Below, one piece after another: positions 48,033 to 56,793 of a DNA stretch of 64,000 nucleotides. Source of the stretch: Actinospineispora spinosispora DSM 44797. Lineage in GTDB: Bacteria; Actinomycetota; Actinomycetes; Mycobacteriales; Pseudonocardiaceae. Within the stretch, counting starts at the first letter, position 1, and each line of letters begins with the position of its first letter. Position numbers and translations under genes: made by a program. The notes under the pieces were generated by a model that was given only the letters and a program-made list of their open reading frames with translations, did not search any database and was not told where the DNA came from. Location: positions 421,624 to 485,623 of the forward strand of contig NZ_KE386835.1 of the NCBI RefSeq assembly GCF_000429025.1, given 5' to 3'.

Positions 48033-50006
48033 CTACCGAGGTGCCTTGGGAATCGCCTGCCACGAGGCGGCGGACCCGAACGGCCCCACGGTCAACGGCC
48101 CCGCCCCGATGTGCCCGGTCGCGTCGTCGCCCTTGGGCGTGCTCGCCACCGTCGTCACGATCTGGAACAGCGGAATCGTGGGCAGCTGCTGCCACAGAAC
48201 CGTCTCGATCGCGGCGGAAGCCTGCGCGGGGCTCAACCCCCCGGTCAACGCGGCATCCAGGGTCGGCTGCAGCGAGGTGAGACAGAACCCGGTGGGGTTG
48301 CGAGCGGGCTGCGCGACCCCTGCCATGCCGGGCGGGCACCCGTAGTTCGACACCGCGGTGGTGGCCAGGTCCCCACCGACGGATCGGGGCATGACCTCGA
48401 GGTCCACCGTCACCCCTGCCGGCGCGGGCGCGGCGGCGGCGGACGAGCTGGGTCCGGGGGGCGTCGACGGAACCGTGGTCGACAACGCGGCGGGTGAGGG
48501 CGTCGGCGCGGGCCGCTGGCCCGGCCGCTGCGCGGGCATACCCGGCTGAGCCGGAAGACCCGCCGGGATCTGGCCGCCACCGGTGGCGAGCGGCCGCGCG
48601 CCCTCCGCCGCGGTGGCGAGGGGCGGTCCAGCGGACGCACTCGGCGACGCACTCGGCGAGGTCGTCGGCGGAACCGGGACGACGGTCGGGTCGGCGAACA
48701 GCGACGCCCCGGCCGCGGTGACCAGCGTCGCCTCGACCCCCGCCGCGGTCAGCTGACGCTGGATCTCCATGCCGATCTCGGTGAACCGGTCACGACCGCT
48801 CGGCACCCCGACGGTGATCTTCAACGGTGCCCCGAGCAGCGTCCATTTTCCCGCCGCGTCCCGCACGTACCCGGCGGAGGTGAGCAGCCGGGCGGCGAGC
48901 GCCGGGTCCGGGTGGATCGGCGCGCCCGCCGGAGCGGTCGGGTGGTAGCCGGGTTCGGACGGCGCCAGGAGCTGCGCGTCGTCCCGGACCCCACCGGCAC
49001 CGTTCCCGGTCCCGATGTTGATCAGGGTGTCGCGGTTGAGGATCGCGCCGACGGCCTGGCGGATCCGCACGTCGGTCAGCACACCCTGGTCGGTGCGCAT
49101 ACCCAGCTGGACCATGATCGGTTGCGCGACCTTCTGCACACGCGCCGACGAGCCCAGCTGCTGCAGCGCGGTCGCCACATTGGCGTCAGCCCAGGTCTGC
49201 ACGATCGGCAGGTCGCCCCCGCGCAGGCCGTCGAGCATGCTGGTGGTGTCCGAGCGGCGCAGCACGAGACTGTCCAGTGCCGCGGGGGTCGCCCAGTAGT
49301 GGTCGTTGCGGGCGAGCACGATCTGGCCGCGCGCCCGGTCGACCGCGAGGACCAGGAACGGGCCGCCGGACAGCGGGATGCTCTCGGCGAGCGCCCCCCG
49401 CCACCCCTGCGGTGCGTCCTTGAGCACGTGCGCGGGCAGCAGGTTCGAGAACAGCGTCTGCCACTGCTGGTAGGGCTGGGAGAACACGACGTCGACGGCC
49501 TTGCCGCCCGCGCGCGACCGCACGTCGGTGATGAGCCGGTACCCCGCCGAGTCCTGCACCCCCGGCTCGGCGCGCATCCGCTGCCACAGGTAGACGAAGT
49601 CCTCGGCCGCGATCGGCGCGTTGTCCGACCAGGACGCGCCCAGCGCCAGCTCGTAGCTGACGGTGAACGGGGCGGTCGAGGTCACCTTCGCGCTGCTGGC
49701 CACGGTCGGGTCCAGCAGCAGCTGGCCGTCCTTGGCGGGCCGGAACACCGAGGGCAGCACGAGCGACGCCACGGCGGTGGACACGTCGGACAGGTCGGAG
49801 ATCAGGTGCGGGTTGAACCCCGGCCCGAGATCGTCCACCCCGACGATCATCTGCCGGCTGCCGTCCATCGGGTTGGCCGGATTGACCGGCGGAGGCGGCG
49901 GCGGAAGTGGTCCGGTCTGCGGCGGCGGGGTGTTCGAGCACCCGGCGAGCACTGCCAACACGACGGCCAACAGCAACCATCGCGCACCGTGACCAGCGCG
50001 TCGCAC
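48033..50006 (-). CDS. lpqW: LpqW-like lipoprotein (SBP family 5)
   Basis: A 657-residue lipoprotein with signal peptide and lipobox LAGC followed by a Pro-rich linker. The solute-binding fold is family 5 (GLGPGFNPHLISDLSDVSTAVASLVLPSVFRP, DNAPIAAEDFVYLWQRM). Its place next to typA matches mycobacterial lpqW, whose product controls phosphatidylinositol mannoside/lipomannan synthesis rather than peptide uptake. About 85 residues in the C-terminal lobe are Pro/Ser/Ala low-complexity sequence. GGAGG seven bases before GTG 50006 sets the start. No permease is adjacent on this strand. Confidence 0.85.
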   Translation of the reverse strand: MRRAGHGARWLLLAVVLAVLAGCSNTPPPQTGPLPPPPPPVNPANPMDGSRQMIVGVDDLGPGFNPHLISDLSDVSTAVASLVLPSVFRPAKDGQLLLDPTVASSAKVTSTAPFTVSYELALGASWSDNAPIAAEDFVYLWQRMRAEPGVQDSAGYRLITDVRSRAGGKAVDVVFSQPYQQWQTLFSNLLPAHVLKDAPQGWRGALAESIPLSGGPFLVLAVDRARGQIVLARNDHYWATPAALDSLVLRRSDTTSMLDGLRGGDLPIVQTWADANVATALQQLGSSARVQKVAQPIMVQLGMRTDQGVLTDVRIRQAVGAILNRDTLINIGTGNGAGGVRDDAQLLAPSEPGYHPTAPAGAPIHPDPALAARLLTSAGYVRDAAGKWTLLGAPLKITVGVPSGRDRFTEIGMEIQRQLTAAGVEATLVTAAGASLFADPTVVPVPPTTSPSASPSASAGPPLATAAEGARPLATGGGQIPAGLPAQPGMPAQRPGQRPAPTPSPAALSTTVPSTPPGPSSSAAAAPAPAGVTVDLEVMPRSVGGDLATTAVSNYGCPPGMAGVAQPARNPTGFCLTSLQPTLDAALTGGLSPAQASAAIETVLWQQLPTIPLFQIVTTVASTPKGDDATGHIGAGPLTVGPFGSAASWQAIPKAPR

Positions 50007-50113
50007 CGGATGGCCTCCTAGACAGTTTCGGGGTGAGGCCCCCATCCTCCCAAAGCAACAAGGAGCGACGAAGTCAGCCTTGTGGGCTAGGGCGCTCGCA
50101 CAGAACGTGCCAA

Positions 50114-50145
50114 CGCCGCACAGAGGCCTGAGCCTCTGTGCGGCG
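50114..50145 (-). terminator. Terminator of typA
   Basis: CGCCGCACAGAGGC pairs perfectly with GCCTCTGTGCGGCG (14 bp) around CTGA. It lies 34 bases after the typA stop on the minus strand and before lpqW. Confidence 0.8.
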
Positions 50146-50178
50146 TGTAGTCGGTCTGTGTGAGCTGCTCGGTGTGGG

Positions 50179-52089
50179 TCAGGCCTTGGCGGCTGTGCGC
50201 GAGCGGGAACGGGCGCGGGCGCGCTGGTGGCTGTCCAGCTCGACCTTGCGAACCCGGACGGACTCGGGCGTGACCTCGACGCACTCGTCCGGCGCACAGA
50301 ACTCGAGCGCCTGCTCCAGGTTCAGCACCGTCGGCGGGGTGAGCCGCTCCAGCTCGTCACCCGTGGAGCTGCGCACGTTGGTGAGCTTCTTCTCGCGGGT
50401 GATGTTGACGTCCAGGTCGTCGCTGCGGGTGTGCTCGCCGACGACCATGCCGTTGTAGACCTGGGTGCCGGGCGCGACGAACATCGTGCCCCGGTCGGCC
50501 AGCTGCATGAGCGCGTACGTGGTGACCGGGCCGGAGCGGTCCGACACGAGCGACCCGGTACGCCGGGTACGCAGTTCGCCGACCCACTGGCGGTAACCGT
50601 CGAACACGTGGTTCATGATCCCGGAGCCTCGGGTCTGGGTGAGGAACTCGGTCCGGAAGCCGATCAGACCACGGGACGGAACCGTGTAGTCCAGCCGGAC
50701 GCGCAGCTCGCCGTGCGTCATCTGGATCAGCTCGCCCTTGCGGGCGGCCAGCAGCTGGGTGATCGCACCGAGGTGCTCGGTCGGGACGTCGATCGACAGC
50801 CGCTCGTACGGCTCGTGAATCTTGCCGTCGACGATCTTGGTGACGACCTCGGGCTTGCCGACGGTGAGCTCGAAGCCCTCGCGGCGCATCTGCTCGACCA
50901 GGATGGCCAGCGCCAGCTCGCCACGGCCCTGGACCTCCCAGGCGTCGGGACGCTCGGTGGGCAGCACGCGGATGCTCACGTTGCCGACCAGCTCGGAGTC
51001 CAGCCGGTTGCGCACGAGGCGCGCGGTCAGCTTGGCGCCGGGGTGCGGGTCGCGGCCGGCGAGCGGTGAGGTGTTCGTGCCGACGGTGACCGAGATGGCC
51101 GGCTCGTCGACCTCGATGCGCGGCAGCGGAACCGGGTTGTCCAGGTCGGCGAGCGTGTCACCGATCATCAGGTCCGGGATGCCGGCGACGGCGACGATCT
51201 CGCCGGCGTCGGCCGACTCGGCGGGCACCCGGGTCAGACCCTCGGTGCGCAGCAGCTCGGTGATCTTGACGTTCTGCGTCGTCCCGTCCTCACGGCACCA
51301 CGCGACCGTCTGGCCTCGACGCAGCTGCCCGGCGCGGATCCGGCACAGCCCGATCCGGCCCAGGTAGGTGGTCGCGTCGAGGTTCGTGACGTGCGCCTGC
51401 AGCGGGGCGTCCGGGTCGTCGGCGGGCGGCGGAACCGCCGCCGTCAGGACCTCGAACAGCGCCTCCAGGCCGTCGGCCTCGGGCACCGTGGCGTCCGCCG
51501 GGCGGATCTTGCTGGCCTTGCCGGCGCGGGCGCTGGCGTAGACGACCGGCAGGTCGAGCAGGCCGGCGGTGACGTCCTCGCCCAGCTCCAGCTCGTCGGC
51601 CAGCTCGAGCAGCAGCTCCAGCGACTCGTCGACGACCTCGGCACAGCGCGCGTCGGCGCGGTCGGTCTTGTTGACCACCAGCACGACCGGCAGGTGCGCG
51701 GTCAGCGCCTTGCGCAGCACGAACCTGGTCTGCGGCAGCGGGCCCTCGCTCGCGTCGACGAGCAGCACGACGCCGTCGACCATGGACAGGCCGCGCTCGA
51801 CCTCACCACCGAAGTCGGCGTGGCCAGGGGTGTCGATGACGTTGATCGTCATGTCGTGCCACTGGACCGCCGTGTTCTTGGCGAGGATCGTGATGCCCTT
51901 CTCACGCTCCAGGTCTCCCGAGTCCATGACCCGGTCCTGCGGCTCACTGCGTTCGGCGAACGCGCCGGACTGGCGCAGCATCGCGTCGACCAGCGTGGTC
52001 TTACCGTGGTCGACGTGCGCCACGATGGCCACGTTGCGAAGATCGGTACGCAACGCGGTGTGCGGGCGGTCCGGGGCCTGAGTGGGCAC
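50179..52089 (-). CDS. typA: Ribosome-associated GTPase TypA/BipA
   Basis: A 636-residue translational GTPase. G1 AHVDHGKTT, G2 region EREKGITI, G3 DTPGHADFGG, G4 NKTDR and G5 SARAG are intact. The EF-G-like domains III and V and the BipA C-terminal domain (SRGLIGFRTEFLTQTRGSGIM, GTQVYNGMVVGEHTRSDDLDVN) complete the family architecture. It binds 70S ribosomes and assists 50S assembly under stress. The GTG has GGAG seven bases upstream. It is adjacent to lpqW as in mycobacteria. Confidence 0.96.
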   Translation of the reverse strand: MPTQAPDRPHTALRTDLRNVAIVAHVDHGKTTLVDAMLRQSGAFAERSEPQDRVMDSGDLEREKGITILAKNTAVQWHDMTINVIDTPGHADFGGEVERGLSMVDGVVLLVDASEGPLPQTRFVLRKALTAHLPVVLVVNKTDRADARCAEVVDESLELLLELADELELGEDVTAGLLDLPVVYASARAGKASKIRPADATVPEADGLEALFEVLTAAVPPPADDPDAPLQAHVTNLDATTYLGRIGLCRIRAGQLRRGQTVAWCREDGTTQNVKITELLRTEGLTRVPAESADAGEIVAVAGIPDLMIGDTLADLDNPVPLPRIEVDEPAISVTVGTNTSPLAGRDPHPGAKLTARLVRNRLDSELVGNVSIRVLPTERPDAWEVQGRGELALAILVEQMRREGFELTVGKPEVVTKIVDGKIHEPYERLSIDVPTEHLGAITQLLAARKGELIQMTHGELRVRLDYTVPSRGLIGFRTEFLTQTRGSGIMNHVFDGYRQWVGELRTRRTGSLVSDRSGPVTTYALMQLADRGTMFVAPGTQVYNGMVVGEHTRSDDLDVNITREKKLTNVRSSTGDELERLTPPTVLNLEQALEFCAPDECVEVTPESVRVRKVELDSHQRARARSRSRTAAKA

Positions 52090-52183
52090 GCGGGAACTCC
52101 TGAGGAAAGAGGGCGGTGTATTCCTCAGGGTACCTTGCCCCGGTGAGAGGCATGGCGGCCGGCATGTGTGATGTTGGACCCCA

Positions 52184-52852
52184 CTATTGCGCGGCGGCCT
52201 CCGCTTTGACCAGAGAAACGCCCGAACTGGCCCCCAGTCGGGTCGCTCCGGCCTCGATCAGCGCGAGCGCAAAGGCGTAGTCCCGAATTCCCCCGGACGC
52301 CTTGATGCCGATCTCCCGGCCGTCCAGAGCCTTCTTGATGGCCACCACATCGGCCACCCGCGCACCGCCCGCCGCGTGGTAGCCGGTCGAGGTCTTGACG
52401 AAGTCCACCTCGGCGGCGGCGCACAGTTCGACCACGCTCACCAGCTCGTCGGCCTCCAGCGCGGCGGCCTCGATGATCACCTTCAGCACTCGCCCGGCGG
52501 TGGCATCCCGGACCGCGCGGATGTCGGCCTCGACCACGTCGAGCTCGCCGCTCTTGAGCGCACCGAGGTTGATCACCATGTCCACCTCGTCGGCGCCCTC
52601 CCGCACGGCCAGGGCAGCCTCCGCGCTCTTGGCCTCGGTGCGTGAACAGCCGAATGGGAACGACGCGACCGCGCACAGCGCCACCGAAGAATTCGCCAAC
52701 AATTCGGCGGCCCGTGGCACCCAGTACGGATTGACGCACACGGCCTTGAATTCGTGCGTCACGGCCTCGGTGCACAGCCGTCCGACCTCGTCGGCGGTCG
52801 CCTCCGGCTTGAGCAACGTGTGGTCGATGAGTGAAGCGAGAGCAGACGCCAT
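52184..52852 (-). CDS. deoC: Deoxyribose-phosphate aldolase DeoC
   Basis: A 222-residue class I aldolase. IDHTLLKPEAT opens the fold, DEVDMVIN holds Asp91, DFVKTSTGY carries the Schiff-base Lys153, and GIKASGGIRD the second active-site Lys. It splits 2-deoxyribose-5-phosphate into glyceraldehyde-3-phosphate and acetaldehyde in nucleoside breakdown. GAGGGTGAAG precedes the ATG. It diverges from the aldo/keto reductase gene with 55 bases between starts. No other deo genes are near. Confidence 0.95.
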   Translation of the reverse strand: MASALASLIDHTLLKPEATADEVGRLCTEAVTHEFKAVCVNPYWVPRAAELLANSSVALCAVASFPFGCSRTEAKSAEAALAVREGADEVDMVINLGALKSGELDVVEADIRAVRDATAGRVLKVIIEAAALEADELVSVVELCAAAEVDFVKTSTGYHAAGGARVADVVAIKKALDGREIGIKASGGIRDYAFALALIEAGATRLGASSGVSLVKAEAAAQ

Positions 52853-52907
52853 GTCTTCACCCTCGCGTTGCCTGCCGGATGCTGTCAACGGGGCTAGTTT
52901 CGAGGTC

Positions 52908-53951
52908 ATGGAATACCGCGATCTCGGACCCACCGGCATGCGGGTCAGCCCGCTGTGTCTCGGCGCGATGATGTTCGGCGCCTGGGGCGAACCGGACCAC
53001 GACGTGTCGATCTCGATCATCCACCGGGCGCTGGACGCCGGCATCAACTTCATCGACACCGCCGACGTGTACTCCCTCGGCGAGTCGGAGGTGATCGTCG
53101 GCAAGGCACTCGCCGGCGGCCGCCGCGACGACGTCATCCTGGCCACGAAGTTCCACGGCCCGATGGACATCCAGATGGGCGAACCGGAGAAGGACCCCAA
53201 CAAGCGCGGCAACTCACGGCGCTGGGTGATCAAGGAGGTCGAGGACAGCCTGCGCAGGCTGGGCACCGACTGGATCGACCTCTACCAGGTGCACCGTCCC
53301 GACGAGCACACCGACGTCGAGGAGACCCTCTCCGCGCTGACCGACCTGCGTACCCAGGGCAAGATCCGTGCGTTCGGCTGTTCGACGTTCCCCGCGCACC
53401 AGGTCGTCGAGTCGCAGTGGATCTCCGAGCGGCGCGGGCTGGGCCGGTTCGTCACCGAGCAGCCGCCGTACTCGCTGCTGGTGCGCGGCATCGAGGCCGA
53501 CCTGCTGCCGGTGGCCCAGCGCTACGGCATGGGTGTCCTGCCGTGGAGCCCGCTCGCGGGTGGCTGGCTGTCCGGTCAGGTCCGCAAGGGCAAGGAGGTC
53601 AACTCGCACCGCGCGGCGCGCATGCCGGAGCGTTTCGACTTCACCAGGCCGGAGAACCAGCGCAAGCTGGATGCGGTCGAGGCACTGGCCGAGCTCGCCG
53701 AGAAGGCCGACCTGTCGCTGGTGCACCTGGCGCTGGCGTTCGTGCTGCAGCACCCCGCTGTGACGTCACCGATCATCGGCCCGCGCACCATGGACCACCT
53801 GGAGTCACAGCTGGGCGCGGCGGAGGTCACGCTGACGCCGGACATCCTGGACGAGATCGACAAGATCGTCCCACCCGGCGTGAACCTCTCGTTCGGCGAC
53901 GCCGGCTACCAGCCACCCGAGCTCAGCCAGGCCTCCCTCCGCCGCCGCTGA
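52908..53951 (+). CDS. Aldo/keto reductase
   Basis: A 347-residue AKR. Tyr of FIDTADVYSLGESE, the catalytic Asp of DTAD, Lys of ILATKFHG and the His of YQVHRPDE form the tetrad; SPIIGPRTMDHL is the NADPH-binding end. Relatives reduce aldehydes (YghZ/Tas group). The substrate is unknown. The ATG at 52908 has GAGG four bases upstream. It ends one base before a family A repeat. Confidence 0.92.
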   Translation: MEYRDLGPTGMRVSPLCLGAMMFGAWGEPDHDVSISIIHRALDAGINFIDTADVYSLGESEVIVGKALAGGRRDDVILATKFHGPMDIQMGEPEKDPNKRGNSRRWVIKEVEDSLRRLGTDWIDLYQVHRPDEHTDVEETLSALTDLRTQGKIRAFGCSTFPAHQVVESQWISERRGLGRFVTEQPPYSLLVRGIEADLLPVAQRYGMGVLPWSPLAGGWLSGQVRKGKEVNSHRAARMPERFDFTRPENQRKLDAVEALAELAEKADLSLVHLALAFVLQHPAVTSPIIGPRTMDHLESQLGAAEVTLTPDILDEIDKIVPPGVNLSFGDAGYQPPELSQASLRRR

Positions 53952-53952
53952 C

Positions 53953-54002
53953 CACCCGTGAGTGTTTTGGGCTGCCGGAGCAGCCCAAAACACTCACGGG
54001 TG
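53953..54002. repeat. Family A inverted repeat, copy 5
   Basis: Arms of 23 bp (CACCCGTGAGTGTTTTGGGC plus TGC) pair perfectly around a CGGA loop. The arm core is almost identical to that at 18320. It lies one base after the aldo/keto reductase stop, and the NUDIX gene ends within it. Confidence 0.9.
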
Positions 54003-54392
54003 TGGGCGGGTTGCGGCTGCCAGGTCCGGGAGCAGGAGGCGGTCGGCGGGTAGCCAGTCGAGGTCGTCCATCGCCGCCGGGGGCACCCAGCGGAGTTCGA
54101 GGTGCTCCAGCGGGCGCGGCTCGGGGCTGCCCGCCACCAGCTCCGCCAGGTACACCCGCAGCACCGAACGGGGCGAGAGCCGCAGGTCCGGACCCAGCCG
54201 ATCGTGGACGTGCACGAGCGCGCCCAGCTCCTCGCGGCACTCGCGGCGCAGCGCGGTCCGCTCGGACTCGCCCTCCTCGACCTGGCCGCCCGGCAGCTCC
54301 CACCGTCCGGCGAGCTCAGCGGGCTCCGCGCGGCACTGCGCCAGCAGCAGCCCGTCGCGGACTATCGCGGCGCCCACCACCACCTTGCTCAC
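53994..54392 (-). CDS. NUDIX hydrolase, MutT-like
   Basis: A 132-residue protein. The Nudix box GGQVEEGESERTALRRECREEL fits Gx5Ex7REUxEExGU, and KVVVGAAIVRDGLLLAQCRAEP and GRWELPGG are MutT-type. It probably cleaves oxidised or non-canonical nucleoside triphosphates. The GTG at 54392 overlaps the stop of the upstream histidine kinase (GTGA). The last residues are encoded by the right arm of the family A repeat, where the stop codon lies. Confidence 0.9.
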   Translation of the reverse strand: MSKVVVGAAIVRDGLLLAQCRAEPAELAGRWELPGGQVEEGESERTALRRECREELGALVHVHDRLGPDLRLSPRSVLRVYLAELVAGSPEPRPLEHLELRWVPPAAMDDLDWLPADRLLLPDLAAATRPHP

Positions 54393-55918
54393 GACGACGG
54401 CTCCTGCCTGATCGTCTGGACGACGATCGACGCGGCACCGGGCCAGCGCGCCTCGACGCGGGCCCCGCCGTCGGGGCTGACGCCCATCCGCACCACGCCG
54501 CTGCGCCCGGTCACGAGCGCGGAGACCAGCGCAAGGCCGAGACCGGCACCACCGCTGCGTCCGCCCCGGTCGGCTTCCAGGCGGGTGAACCGGTCGAAGA
54601 CCCGCTTGCGGTCCTCCTCCGGCACTCCGGGTCCGTCGTCGTCCACGACGAGCCGTACCGACCGGCCGGCGGGCAGCACCGACACCCACACCCGGGTCCG
54701 GGCGTACCGGCGCGCGTTGGCCAGCAGGTTGTCCAGCACCAGCGCGACCTCACCGGGTGACGCGGCGGCGACGGCGGGTACCGGCGCGGTCAGGATGAAG
54801 ACCGGTACACCCGGATCGGCGTCGTCGGGGGCCTGTTCGCTCGCCGGCGCGGCCTCGGCCGCCTCGATCTCGGTGTAGTCCTGCCAAGCCGGTTTGCTCG
54901 CGGCCAGCAGGTCGGTCGGCACCTGCTCCGCCCGACCGATCGCCTTCGCCGCCTCGGCGACCAGGTCGACCGCCGTCGCGGGCGGCCGGGCTCCCGCATC
55001 GGCCCTGGCGAGCGCGAGCAGGTCGGACACCAGCTCGGACAGTCTCGCCGCCTCGGTGGCCACCGAGCGCAAGGTGTCCTCGGCGAGCAGCGGGTCCGGG
55101 TGCATCACGGCCACTTCGGCCTGCGCCCGGATCACGGCGACCGGGGAGCGCAGCTCGTGCGCGGCGTCACCGGTGAACCTCGCCAGGCGCGCCGAGGCCG
55201 TGTCGCGCCTGGCCAGCAGCTCGTTCAGCTCGACGGCGAGCGCCCGTAGTTCGTCGTTGGCCGGCGGCACCGGCAGCCGCTCGCCGGGCGGCAGGCTGAC
55301 CGCGGCGGTGCGCATCCGGTCGACCGGCCGCAGCGCGAGCCGCACCGCGATCAGCGCGGCCAGCCCGACCGCGAGCCCGGCGAGCAGCGCGGCGAGACCA
55401 AGGCCGATCGCGCCCCGGCGCAGTACCGAGCTGTACCCGACCAGGTCCGCGCCGGCCAGCACCAGACGGGGCGAGCCGTCCATGGCCGTGGCGACGACGC
55501 CCAGCCAGCGGCTCGGGCCGTCCGGCCCGTACACCGTGACCGAGTCACCGCCGGCGAGCCGGCGCAGCAACGGGGTGTCCAGCGGGAGCGGCGGGCCGTC
55601 GTCCAGCGGCCGGCCAGCGGTGTCCGACACCCGGATGGTGATCTGCCCCGAGATGCCGTCCATCGAGCCCTCCGGCGGCGTCACCGAGTCCTCGGGGACC
55701 CCGGCGGACAGCCGTCCGGTCGCGGCGGCCGCCGCGCGAGCCAGCTCGACGTCGACGGCGCCGGTGATCGTGATGCCGATGAGGCCCGTGGCCAGCCAGG
55801 CCAGCGCGCCGAGGGCCAGCAGCGCGACGCCACCGACCGCGATCGTGATGCGAACCCGGAGACTGCGCCGAACCCACCAGTCGGATAGTGCGGTGGCCCC
55901 TGGCATTCGCCGGTTCAT
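54389..55918 (-). CDS. Membrane sensor histidine kinase
   Basis: A 509-residue kinase. TM1 is at 23-52, an extracellular sensor of about 115 residues follows, TM2 is at 168-194, then HAMP. HisKA reads FTGDAAHELRSPVAVI with phosphoacceptor His254; N-box LDNLLANARRYA, G1 DDDGPGVPEEDRKRVFDRF and G2 GGAGLGLALV are intact. Between HisKA and HATPase is an unusual insert of roughly 50 residues rich in Ala/Glu/Asp (EIEAAEAAPASEQAPDDADP). It lies 63 bases after its response regulator. Confidence 0.93.
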   Translation of the reverse strand: MNRRMPGATALSDWWVRRSLRVRITIAVGGVALLALGALAWLATGLIGITITGAVDVELARAAAAATGRLSAGVPEDSVTPPEGSMDGISGQITIRVSDTAGRPLDDGPPLPLDTPLLRRLAGGDSVTVYGPDGPSRWLGVVATAMDGSPRLVLAGADLVGYSSVLRRGAIGLGLAALLAGLAVGLAALIAVRLALRPVDRMRTAAVSLPPGERLPVPPANDELRALAVELNELLARRDTASARLARFTGDAAHELRSPVAVIRAQAEVAVMHPDPLLAEDTLRSVATEAARLSELVSDLLALARADAGARPPATAVDLVAEAAKAIGRAEQVPTDLLAASKPAWQDYTEIEAAEAAPASEQAPDDADPGVPVFILTAPVPAVAAASPGEVALVLDNLLANARRYARTRVWVSVLPAGRSVRLVVDDDGPGVPEEDRKRVFDRFTRLEADRGGRSGGAGLGLALVSALVTGRSGVVRMGVSPDGGARVEARWPGAASIVVQTIRQEPSS

Positions 55919-55981
55919 TCGGCGTCCGTCGAGGGCCGGTGAAGGTCGGCGGTCACCGCACTGGTGCCTCGCGGGGACCGA

Positions 55982-56668
55982 TCACCCCGAGGCTCCCACC
56001 CGGTAGCCGTGGCCACGTACGGTTCGCAGCAGATGTCCGGCGCCCACGGCCTGAAGCTTACGTCGCAGATACCCCACGTAGACCTCGACGGCGTTGCGAC
56101 TCGCCGCCTGTTCACCACCCCAGGCCAGCCGGAGCAGCTCGTCCTTGCTCAGCACGGTGTCCGGACGGCTGGCCAGCGCGTGCAGCACGGCGAACTCGCG
56201 GGGGCTCAGCTCGACCGGACGGCCTGACCAGCTGACCTGCTTCGTGCCGGGGTCGACCATCAGCTCACCGAGGCGCAGCCGCCTGCCGGACTGGCCGCGC
56301 TCGGCCTCCCGGCGGCGCAGCAGTGCCCGCACCTGCGCGACGAGCACCACGAACGAGAACGGTTTCACCAGGTAGCCGTCGGCGCCGAGGTCCAGCCCGT
56401 CGGCCTGGTCGACCTCGCCGTCCTTGGCCGAGATCAGCAGCACCGGGGTGTCCACCCCTTCGGCGCGCAGCTGCTCGAGCACCCGGTAGCCGGAGAGTCC
56501 GGGGATGATGATGTCGAGCAGGATGAGGTCGAAGCTCCCGGTGAGCGCGGCACGCAGAGCGGTCGGCCCGTCCGCCGCGGTCACCACGTCGAGGCCCTCG
56601 GCCGTCAGTCCCCTGCCGAGGGCGGTCCGCACCCCGGCTTCGTCGTCTACCACCAGCACTCTTGGCAT
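55982..56668 (-). CDS. OmpR-family response regulator
   Basis: A 228-residue regulator. The receiver has the acidic pair DDE (8-10), phosphoacceptor Asp52 in LLDIIIPG, Ser/Thr site LISAKDG and Lys in GYLVKPFS. The winged-helix domain ends RTVRGHGYRVGASG. It pairs with the downstream kinase and diverges from the RseB-like/ABC exporter operon across 125 bases, which is its likely target. Confidence 0.95.
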   Translation of the reverse strand: MPRVLVVDDEAGVRTALGRGLTAEGLDVVTAADGPTALRAALTGSFDLILLDIIIPGLSGYRVLEQLRAEGVDTPVLLISAKDGEVDQADGLDLGADGYLVKPFSFVVLVAQVRALLRRREAERGQSGRRLRLGELMVDPGTKQVSWSGRPVELSPREFAVLHALASRPDTVLSKDELLRLAWGGEQAASRNAVEVYVGYLRRKLQAVGAGHLLRTVRGHGYRVGASG

Positions 56669-56753
56669 TACGGTCTATTCACCATTCACGAGAGGTGTTC
56701 CGCCAGACTCAATCAGAACGCTACGCGGAGAAACCTTCAGCAGAATCTCCTCC

Positions 56754-56770
56754 TCTCAGTACGTTCTCAG
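56754..56770. promoter_or_regulatory. Candidate direct-repeat site for the OmpR-type regulator
   Basis: TCTCAG occurs twice, 11 bases apart from start to start (TCTCAGTACGTTCTCAG). Tandem half-sites with an 11-bp period are the usual target of OmpR/PhoB-family dimers. The site is 24 bases before the RseB-like start, between the divergent operons. Confidence 0.35.
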
Positions 56771-56793
56771 AGCCTGTGGTTCACGCTGGCGCC

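Noticed and set aside
36247..50006. Possible metal or siderophore uptake island
   Set aside because: The binding proteins are family 5 (peptide/nickel type) and the ATPases have OppD/OppF C-terminal extensions. Nickel uptake (NikA-type) cannot be fully excluded, but no nickel enzyme or regulator is nearby.
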